From Ettlia oleoabundans (taxonomy: Eukaryota; Chlorophyta; Chlorophyceae; Chlamydomonadales), in the NCBI GenBank assembly GCA_019693395.1, contig JAAMXP010000186.1, positions 1 through 15,200 of the forward strand: a DNA stretch of 15,200 bases, in the 5' to 3' direction. Both the position numbers and the translations under genes were made by a program. The stretch's first letter is position 1. Every line of letters starts with the position of its first letter. The notes below the pieces were generated by a model that saw only the letters and a program-made list of their open reading frames with translations, ran no database searches and was not told the origin of the DNA. Below, in pieces: positions 8,445 to 15,200 of this stretch.

Positions 8445-9003
8445 CCCCCCCCACGAAAATTTTGGAAAAACAGTTACGTACGGAGCCACTTTTGGGCAAA
8501 GGAGAGCGGTACGGTAGCTGTACTGCACCGTCCAAGAATTAGATCAGAACCCTGTTTTGGCCCCGCCATTACCGCTTTAAGAGTGTCGGCTCACATATGG
8601 GGCTCACTGGGCACAGCTGCTCAGTAACATACACCTTAAATAGCAAATAGCTGGTGCTGGCCAATCTGATCTTGCCAGCGGCTGGCGCAGGAGTGGCGGC
8701 AGAGCAGCGACCGGCACCGGAGCAGGGGGGCCAGGCAGGCGCTGGGTGGCAGACAACAGTCAGTGGCAGGGGCTCCGGCAACAGGAACCGAGGCACCCCC
8801 CTCCAGGAGCCCCGCTTCTGCCAGCGGTGGCCCCAGAGCCTGACCAGGGGTGGTTGTAGCGTTTCTTTCCTGGTGTTCCTGGTGTTGATTGAACAAGAAT
8901 GTGCCTCACTGAACATATATATACACAGCATTCCTTGCCGCGGCACTCCTCTTTTGTGCCCGTTCCTCGGTTGTGGGTCTACCTCCGGAGCATAGGCTCC
9001 GGA

Positions 9004-9024
9004 NCCCCCCCCCCCCCCCCCCCC
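9004..9024. repeat. poly-C tract with an undetermined base
   Basis: One N at 9004 is followed by 20 C residues. The tract length is unreliable here, and the element's true length may differ. Confidence 0.9.
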
Positions 9025-9044
9025 ATTGGCGGCAGCGCCGCCAC

Positions 9045-9078
9045 ATGTCCGGAATCTATTAATCTATTTGCGCCCGCC
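9045..9078 (-). repeat. right terminal inverted repeat
   Basis: This is the reverse complement of the left repeat. A GC hairpin (GGCGGC AGC GCCGCC, about 9027-9041) lies just inside it. Confidence 0.85.
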
Positions 9079-9081
9079 TAA

Positions 9082-9470
9082 CAGGCCCACATGAGAGTTG
9101 TGGACCATATTTTCTTCCACCGGGAACATTGACTTGGCTGAAAGTAAATTGGGTCAAAGTAACGTTTACTATGGCAGACATTGATTGAAGATGATGCACA
9201 GCTGCATACACTTCACCATTGTAACAACATAGTTCAAGGGGCATTACCTGCAGGTAGAACAACCAACATTCTAGGAGTGATCTCTAGATAGTAGCCAAAG
9301 TCGGGGAAACTAGACACTAATAGAACAGCTCCACCCAGCAGCAGTTTGAACGTGCCATAAGCTCATAGGGAGGCCAGCGTGCTCAGTTGAGAACAAAATC
9401 AACACTGCAGATACTACCTTTCCTGCATGGAGCAGGTCGCAAAAAATAAAGCAGCCATTATGCATCGCTG
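9082..9470. other. gene-poor stretch behind HAUS1
   Basis: This should contain the 3' UTR of the minus-strand HAUS1-like gene. No TGTAA on the minus strand was found. An AATAAA on the + strand near 9445 faces the wrong way. No ORF is supported. Confidence 0.35.
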
Positions 9471-10708
9471 TCATTCCATTCCCTCTATATCTTCCTGCAG
9501 GCGCCGCCGTAATCGTGCCAGTTCTTCCCGTTTGGCCCGCATGGCTGCTTTTGCCGCTGCCATTTCTGCTGGTAGCCCTCCGTAATGCTCCAGCTCCCGC
9601 TCCAAACGTGCCAGCTCAGCAGCAACCCTGCCATGTTCCTTGCCGGCTGCCTGCAGCCGTGCCTGCTTGATCTGCATTTGCACAAATACATGCGAGGTGT
9701 CATGGATTTGGACTTTCATGTTGAGCAAAACCACACTTGATACCACGCAAATAATCCAACCGAAAAGCAGGCACGAACGATTGATGCCTTTATCATAAGC
9801 AGGCCACGGCAAGCCTGACCGGCGGCAGAGTAGAAGGCAGCATTCCGAGCCTCTGTATTGCTATCATGAACCAAAACCAAGGACAGCAGCAATCAGTTAT
9901 ATATCCCTTGCCCAACAATGCTGTCCCGTACGTAGCCCTCACAATTTGTGTTATCGCTGAGCATATGCACAGCAGAGGCAAAGCCTCGAATCAGCCAGCT
10001 GCGTACCTCAGAGCAAAGGCCGCGCTGTTCCAGCTGCTGCTCCAGCTGCCGATGCCGCTCGCGGTACTTGGCTGCCTTATCAAGGTTGGGCCGCGTGTTG
10101 GCAACATGCTCTTCAGTTGCTGCCTGCTGTTCCCCTGCAGAGGCATCCAGCTGCGCTGCCAGGCGCTGAAGCTCTGTGAGGGCGCTCTGAGCGGCGGCCA
10201 GCTGTGCTGCCAGCTGGCACCCTGCCTCGAATGCTGCCTCCTGCGCATCATGGGCATTAGCACGTGGCGCTCCTCACGCAATATGTGTAACACTTCGAAC
10301 ATTCGCTTTCAGCTGATTAAGTTCTTGCATAACAGAACGGCTGTAGGCAGCAGCACACATCTGCCCATGAAGGGCCGTAGCGAGCACCAAGGCCATAGAG
10401 AAGTTCCCGCGAAAAGTAAGGCCAACCCTGATGTGCAAAGTGTATGACCCCCAGCCACATCGTCCATGCATTGCTCGAAAATGTGATAGAGATTCGTTTG
10501 TAGTATCGTCACACACCTCGCGGTCCTGCGCTTCCTGGGCACGGGCGGCCACCTGCCGTGCCGCTGCCGCCAACGAGGCAGGCCGCGTGTCGCTGAGCTG
10601 CAAGGTACTTGCCACTCGCGAGAGTGTGTCAAGGTAGTCTGCCAGGCCCCCAGGAAGGTCGGCGGCGGAGCCTGGCAACAGCAAATCTATTGTCGCGCTC
10701 ATTTCTCG
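9471..10708 (-). CDS. HAUS1: augmin complex subunit 1 (HAUS1/AUG1-like), N-terminal exons missing
   Basis: Three exons in phase 0 were inferred on the minus strand: 10708-10517, 10240-10007 and 9671-9471 (TGA at 9473-9471). Introns begin GTGTGT and GTACGC and end GCAG. Together they give 207 residues of almost continuous coiled coil. Alignment by eye to plant AUG1 and animal HAUS1 fits in order. LADYLDTLSRVASTLQLSDT matches the LxxVAxLLxIxDT block, KYRERHRQLEQQLEQRGLCS matches the KYxxxLxxxG(Y/M) block, and LERELEHYGGLPAEMAAAK matches the LRSYQDLPPDxALA C-terminal block. Augmin binds spindle microtubules and recruits gamma-tubulin for branching nucleation. About 90 N-terminal residues of the family are not accounted for and should lie right of 10710. 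An ATG at 10702-10700 could be a start but would truncate the protein. Divergent from the purine gene. Confidence 0.6.
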
Positions 10709-11077
10709 CTGGCAGAGTAATCTGGACAAGCGAACAAGCTCAGAAGGAATCGACTGTATTGGTTATTTGTCGGCACTTGAATTTCCCTCTCGGCTGTCGC
10801 CAGCGGGTTTTTCGTCAGCAAATTCCAGCTGGCGCCTGCCTGCTTCAAGAAGCGGCGGACAACCTGCCGTAACGAAATTGGGCCACCTCCTTTGAGGCGG
10901 CCATCCCGCTGCTAAGTGCTTCCTGTCGTTCAGCATGGTAGTCGGCAGCTGCGGCTGGGGTTTGGCGTGCGGCTACTCAACCGCAAGGTAGGCCAGTGAT
11001 TGCATGCATCAAGCCTTTGCAGGTTGCACCGTCCAGCGCCCTTCCCCCGACAAAGTGATTATCAACGTGCTGGCGAC
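10709..11077. promoter_or_regulatory. shared upstream region of the HAUS1-like and FGAM synthase genes
   Basis: This stretch separates the two divergent genes and must hold the missing 5' exons of HAUS1 and/or a bidirectional promoter. A minus-strand open piece (about 10768-10863, VRRFLKQAGASWNLLTKNPL, after a CGGCAG acceptor-like site) could be an exon, but I could not match it to the augmin family. No TATA box or other clear element was seen. Confidence 0.3.
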
Positions 11078-11410
11078 ATGCATGCACCTTTTCCGCAGGC
11101 CTGGCGCACGGTGGCAGCCTCTGCGTTCGGATGGACGCCCTGCCCGATCACTGGCGCAGGGTGCTTCCCTCCTCCCAGGTCCGCTGCCGCCGCCGCCACT
11201 CTGCCTGCTCCGCCACGCTCAACTGCAGTGCTTCGGAACACGCCAGATTGGATGGTGGTTGAGGTTGAACCTACAATTACATATGCTTGCAACTGCCTGG
11301 CTTTTGCTGGCCGGCTGGCAAATGCAGGGCAGCAGCGGAATGCGGGCAGTCGGCGGCAGTCCCGCTGCAGCATGCGTGGACTTGCGGTTCAGGCGGTTTC
11401 CACACCCGCG
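11078..11410 (+). CDS. putative first exon of FGAM synthase (plastid transit peptide)
   Basis: This frame is open from the ATG at 11078 to a GTGCGTAAG donor at 11411. It joins in phase 0 to the acceptor at 11591, giving ...GLAVQAVSTPA|RPAAPAAPQQKL... The 111 residues are basic and Ala/Arg/Ser/Pro-rich toward the end (NAGSRRQSRCSMRGLAVQAV), like a plastid transit peptide, and plant FGAM synthases are plastid-targeted. The early part is rich in Trp, Cys and Pro and less convincing. The start could be a later ATG (11253 or 11371), or there may be another intron. Confidence 0.4.
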
Positions 11411-11591
11411 GTGCGTAAGAGGGGACGCAGCATGTTGCTGCTTGGCAGCATGTTATATGCAGGCTCAGGTGCATTGCTCTAATGATGTTGCCGCTAGCAG
11501 ACCATGCATTATCTGCAGTAGCCTCCAACAAACCCCAACCGCCGCCCGACTGACAAGCCGCCCGCTTGCCTTGCTCCCTGGCTATTTGCAG

Positions 11592-14500
11592 CGGCCTGCT
11601 GCCCCCGCCGCGCCCCAGCAGAAGCTGCACCAGGCTGGCGCCGGCATTGTTCAGCTGTACCGCTATCCGGGTCTGACAGAATCCAAGGCCAAGACGCTGC
11701 TGCGCAAGGTATGCTGCTACGCCGCCTGTGTTCGGCTGGCTGCAAGTAGGCTGCAGGCTTCGGGCATGCTGCTGGTATATGGTGCTTTGGTTGTCCATAT
11801 GAGCGGAAACCTGTCTGTCAGCCAGGGACTGAGGGACCTGTCTGTCAGCCAGGGACTGAGGGACCTGTCTGTCAGCTGGGGCAAAGCAACCGGGCAGCCT
11901 GGCTATGTGCCTGCTGGAGTTGTTGTGGCGGGCCTTGGGTTGTGGTTTGATTGTTTGGTTTGACCTAGTCGTGGTTGAGTTGAATCGGTTGACCGGAACG
12001 AAGTTTTGTTGACTAGAACTTGACCGGATTGAAGTTTTGTTGACTACAAGTTGACCGGATCGTGCCGAACTGGGTGCAGGCTCAGGACAAGGCCTCCAAG
12101 GACATCAAGGGCATTGACGGAGAGCTGGTGAGCTGGCAGTGCGGGACAGCAGGGGCAGCACACAGCGGCACAGCATGCAGTACAGGAGGGTGCACAGCAC
12201 AGCACAGCTCTCCGCCTTGCGCCTGTTGCAAAGCCTGTGCGGAACGGGCTGCAAGATATGGTTACAGCGGTAGGGCAGCACGGCAGGGAGGGAGCGAGGA
12301 GGAACCCGGGACACGAAGAGGCTGGATGGCATCAAACCTACAGTGCACGCCTGCACCATTGTTGTAGTTTTGAGAGTAAGACGCTCTCCATAATACCCTC
12401 ATGCCGCCAACTGCCTCCCCTCCGCAGTGCTTCAACATCTCTCTGACCGCCCCCCTCACCGCCGAGGAGGCGGAGACCTTGGCATGGCTGCTGCGGGAGA
12501 CATACGAGCCGGAGCTCCTCACAGCCGGCACCAAGTTCACAGGGGCAGCTGTGGGTTCTGGTGATGCAGTGGTGGAGGTGCGCATGGCTGCTGGGAGTCT
12601 CATGGTGGGAGTGTGTCCGGTCGTGTTGGGGTGTGGTGCAGCTGTGGCCGCTGCCAGTTAAGGAGCGTTGCTGTGTGGATGTTGTTGTGGAGGTGCGCAT
12701 GGCTGCCGTGGGTGTGTAATGGGAGTGTGTGTGGCAGGCTTGCAGCGGGGCTCAGTGATGCTGTTGTGGAGGTGGGCTTGGTTGCAAGCATGAAATGATG
12801 GGGGTGCGGGCGGCCGTCTTGGGGTATGGTGCAGTTTTGGCTGCTGCCTCTCAAAGTATGGGAGTGTGCCGGCCGTCTTGGGGTGCGGTGCAGTTGTGGC
12901 TGCTGCTGGAGGAGCGTTGGGGCTGTCAGGGCGGGGTGTCCTTGTGTGTTGTGCTAGTTTTGTACTGGTGCTGCTCACCCAACAGCAGCCCCGCTATGGC
13001 AGCCACTGCCTCAGGCTTGAGTAAGGTGACTGCGGTCCGCATTGTACTGCATCGTGTACTGCCTCATGTACTGCATCGTACTCACTCGACTGTGTCATGC
13101 CATCGGTTCCCACCCCTGCCGCTGCCTGGCGATGATTGCACTTCAACAAACATAGATAGTAGATTCTGACTCCAGCTGAGGACAACCGCTGTGGGAATCT
13201 CACTGAGCCAAGGCAGTGGCAGCACCCAACATTTCCTCTATTTCATTACTTTCTTGGAACCATCAACTAGGGTGACTGTTTTGAAAATCAACTCAGCCCT
13301 TTGTTGTTGATCCTGTTTAGTACTTGCATGCACGCTCCAAAGCGCCCATGCCCACTCCCATGCTTCAAGGCATGTCAACATCACGTCTACCCACCAGCCC
13401 CTGCATCTGCCACACCTTGTCTGTTGCATTGCGCACCTGCCCACCACCCACCCACCCTTGCCCCCACCCCATGTAACCCACCACTATTCAGGTCGGCCCC
13501 CGCATGAGCTTCTCTACAGCCTGGTGCGCCAACGCGCTGTCCATCTGCCAGTCATGCGGCCTGGGTTCCAAGGTGGACAGGATTGAGGTGTCGCGCCGCT
13601 TCCTGCTGCGCGGCGGCGGCGGCGATGGCGAGGTGGCGGCGCGGTTTGCGGCACTGGTGCATGATCGCATGACTGAGCAGGTGGGTGCTTGTGTCAAACA
13701 ACCAATGCACATATGTTTACTAAATAACAAAAGTAACCCTCTCTCACACCTTCCACTTGCTTCTCCCCATCTTTGCCCTTTTCCTCTCTGGCCTTTCAAC
13801 AATGGGGGATCTGTGACATCCCTTGTTTTTATTGGCTGTTTCTCTTGGTTGGCCTGCATCAGCTGCTGTCCAGCTCTGCTCTCGCCTGTCTGCTCCGGGA
13901 GCAGAAAGCCACCACATCCGTTGCTAACACCCGAACCCTAACACCATATTGCTCCTCCCCCCACCTGCCGCAGGTGTATCCCGAGCCTCTGCGCAGCTTT
14001 GCCAGCGACGCTGTGCCGGCCCCCGTGGTGACTGTGCCGGTGCTGGAGCAGGGGCGGGCGGCGCTGGAGGCAATCAACAAGGTGGGGCAGGGCTCCGGGT
14101 CGCCTGGGTGGGCAGATGGGTGGGTGTTCTAGGCTGGCGGGCAGCGCGGCCCAAATGCCGGGTGGGCGGTTATGTGCTCAGCGCTGGCAGTGTATTGCCA
14201 AGGGTGTCGGACGGCGTTGGGCTGCTGGCCTCAAGCGCCAATTGACCCACTTCTCTCCACCATTTGTTTACCCATCTGTTTGCAGGAGATGGGCCTTGCG
14301 TTTGATGAATGGGATCTTGACTACTACACCGCCATGTTCAGGTGGGGGCTGCAGCAGGGGATCTAGGAGGCATTGCAGTGTCAGGAAGCATTGCATTATC
14401 GGAGAGAGAGTTATTTGAAGCCAGGAGATGGCAGCATGAACAGTGAGGCCCTGAAGGCCCTGTTATTTTCAGACTTAAACATGCCAAGACGATTGCCTGG

Positions 14501-15141
14501 ATATTTCACACGGTGGCATATCCTACTGCTTCGTGTTTTGCATTCTTATGTGTATCATACGGTACGTCTGTGTTTGCAGGGATGAGCTGAAGCGTGACCC
14601 CACCAATGTTGAGCTCTTTGACATTGCCCAGTCAAACTCGGAGCACAGCAGGTGGGTGCTTGTTGGGTTGCTGACACTTGCATCAAGGGTGCAGCCTGCT
14701 GGTCTCATGCCAACAAGAAGGCACATGAGCGCACCGTGTGGTTTCCCAGGTGTGGGAAGCCTGCAAGTCAGGCATTGGCCTACAATTGCGCGAAAGCTTT
14801 GGCGTTGGCCATCTGAACGAGCTGCGCCGCCGCATTGTCAAAACTCGGCGTCCCTGCTTGACGATGCTGTGTGTTTGACCAAATCACCTTCAGTTAGTTG
14901 TTGACCACCTTTGACCGCTGTCCCACCTACTTGCTGCAGGCATTGGTTCTTCAAGGCCGACCTGTTTGTGGACGGGGAGAAGATGCCGGAAAACTTGATG
15001 GACATAGTAAAGTCAACCCTCACAGCCAACAAGGGCAACTCGGTGATCGGCTTCAAGGACAACTCCTCCGCCATTCGTGGGGGCGCCGTCACGCCCCTGC
15101 TGCCGGCCAAGCCTGGGGGGCCGGGCCCGTTGGAGCCTCAG
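11592..15141 (+). CDS. PUR4: phosphoribosylformylglycinamidine synthase (FGAM synthase), 5' part
   Basis: The enzyme converts FGAR, glutamine and ATP to FGAM, step 4 of de novo purine synthesis; in plants it works in plastids. Exons: 11592-11708, 12080-12127, 12428-12577, 13492-13680, 13974-14081, 14286-14341, 14580-14651 and 14940-15141, then the gene runs off the window. All introns are GT...AG and every join keeps the frame. The 314 residues follow the plant enzyme in order. IVQLYRYPGLTESKAKTLLR opens the N-terminal domain. WLLRETYEPELL, VGPRMSFSTAWCANALSIC and ALVHDRMTEQVYPEPL come next, then EMGLAFDEWDLDYYTAMF and RDPTNVELFDIAQSNSEHSR. The SNSEHSRHWFF catalytic-domain motif and NSVIGFKDNSSAIRG end the visible part. 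The full family protein is about 1,300-1,400 residues, so roughly a quarter is here. Confidence 0.93.
11809..11875 (+). repeat. 27-bp tandem repeat in FGAM synthase intron
   Basis: Two exact 27-base copies (11809-11835, 11836-11862) start ACCTGTCTGTCAGCCAGG. A 13-base third partial copy ends at 11875. It lies inside the intron 11709-12079. The unit is a multiple of three, so the frame reads through it, but it is intronic. Confidence 0.9.
11989..12060 (+). repeat. 31-bp tandem repeat just before a splice acceptor
   Basis: The units at 11989-12019 and 12020-12050, plus a 10-base partial copy to 12060, each begin TTGACCGGA and contain GAAGTTTTGTTGACTA. Differences are few. The array ends 19 bases before the acceptor at 12078-12079. 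Confidence 0.85.
12558..12930 (+). repeat. degenerate repeats that copy an exon/intron boundary
   Basis: The last exon bases and the donor (about 12564-12590, GTGGAGGTGCGCATGGCTGC) recur in the intron at 12687-12706, and in a more diverged form near 12757-12785. A second shared block, GGTGCAG(C/T)TGTGGC(C/T)GCTGC and variants, appears near 12635, 12828 and 12890. The 914-bp intron is largely built of these copies. Confidence 0.75.
13041..13085 (+). repeat. short tandem repeat around TGTACTGC(A/C)T
   Basis: Three spaced copies of TGTACTGC with C-A-T-C-G or C-T-C-A linkers occur within the 12578-13491 intron. No function is apparent. Confidence 0.6.
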
Positions 15142-15156
15142 GTGGGTGGTTGAGTG

Positions 15157-15200
15157 AATGGGTGGTATGTGTGTGTGTGTGGTGTGTGTGTGTGTGGGGG
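15157..15200 (+). repeat. (GT)n microsatellite
   Basis: GT repeats interrupted by GG begin 15 bases after the last visible donor (15142) and reach the window edge. They lie inside an intron of the FGAM synthase gene. Confidence 0.85.

Larger units (their letters stand above)
8411..9078. mobile_element. non-autonomous DNA transposon (MITE), PIF/Harbinger-like
   Basis: Terminal inverted repeats of 34 bp lie at 8411-8444 and 9045-9078. Both begin GGCGGG(T/C)GCAAATAG and end GATTCCGGACAT, and 32 of 34 positions match. The trinucleotide TAA flanks both ends (8408-8410 and 9079-9081). A 3-bp TAA/TWA duplication with G-rich ends is the hallmark of PIF/Harbinger elements, so the superfamily is an inference from that rule. 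The 668-bp interior has overlapping open frames (+ 8654-8995, - 8569-8946) but no transposase motif. It also has a C8 run by the left end and an N plus C20 run near the right end. The close match of the ends suggests fairly recent movement. Confidence 0.8.

Noticed and set aside
8569..8995. ORFs on both strands inside the MITE as a possible transposase
   Set aside because: Low-complexity Pro/Ala/Gly-rich frames with no DDE motif. The element is too short to be autonomous.
9441..9450. AATAAA as poly(A) signal of the HAUS1-like gene
   Set aside because: It is on the + strand, while the gene is on the minus strand.
11004..11963. 319-codon + ORF across the start of FGAM synthase
   Set aside because: Only 11592-11708 in this frame matches the enzyme. 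The rest reads through splice sites and the 27-bp repeats, so it is not one exon.
1..15200. CRISPR arrays, bacterial operons, tRNA or rRNA genes
   Set aside because: No spaced direct repeats, no ribosome-binding-site-led gene clusters and no cloverleaf or rRNA core sequence were seen. The gene structure is eukaryotic.

Overview
The window looks like nuclear DNA of a green alga, probably a chlorophycean. The recognisable genes are split by GT...AG introns of about 75 to 900 bp with strong TGCAG-type acceptors. Proteins are rich in Ala, Gln and Arg, GC is moderately high, and a TGTAA motif (the usual chlorophycean poly(A) signal) sits behind the one intronless gene. The two best homologies are phosphoribosylformylglycinamidine synthase in its plant-type form and augmin subunit 1. 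The species cannot be fixed from the sequence.

Layout, left to right. Positions 1-730 hold broken non-LTR retrotransposon pieces: an APE-type endonuclease fragment on + and a reverse transcriptase fragment on -. Around 1430-1957 is a small, basic, coiled-coil ORF of unknown role. From 2579 to about 5340 lies a multi-exon ankyrin-repeat gene. Its N-terminal part has a 2A-like motif (GVEPNPGP) followed by four predicted membrane segments. Its 3' part carries a frameshift and in-frame stops, so it is probably decaying. Weak coding signals continue to about 6770, including a second short copy of the motif that opens the ankyrin block. Then comes about 1.1 kb with nothing recognised.

Positions 7909-8283 encode a 124-residue protein that resembles a GIY-YIG-like fold and ends in a CaaX-type tail (CTIM). 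Immediately behind it sits a 668-bp non-autonomous DNA transposon with 34-bp terminal inverted repeats and a TAA target duplication, as in PIF/Harbinger elements. Positions 9471-10708 (-) encode most of a HAUS1/AUG1-like augmin subunit. From about 11078 to the right edge (+) is the 5' third of the FGAM synthase gene (de novo purine synthesis), with nine inferred exons and introns full of short tandem repeats. The last two genes are divergent and share an upstream region.

The genes do not form a pathway; this is an ordinary eukaryotic gene neighbourhood with transposon debris. The most interesting items are the 2A-like motif in front of a membrane/ankyrin protein, the CaaX-tailed GIY-YIG-like protein, the transposon inserted in that gene's poly(A) signal, and the duplicated exon/intron boundary inside the purine gene. 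All exon borders were inferred by eye from splice motifs and reading-frame continuity.
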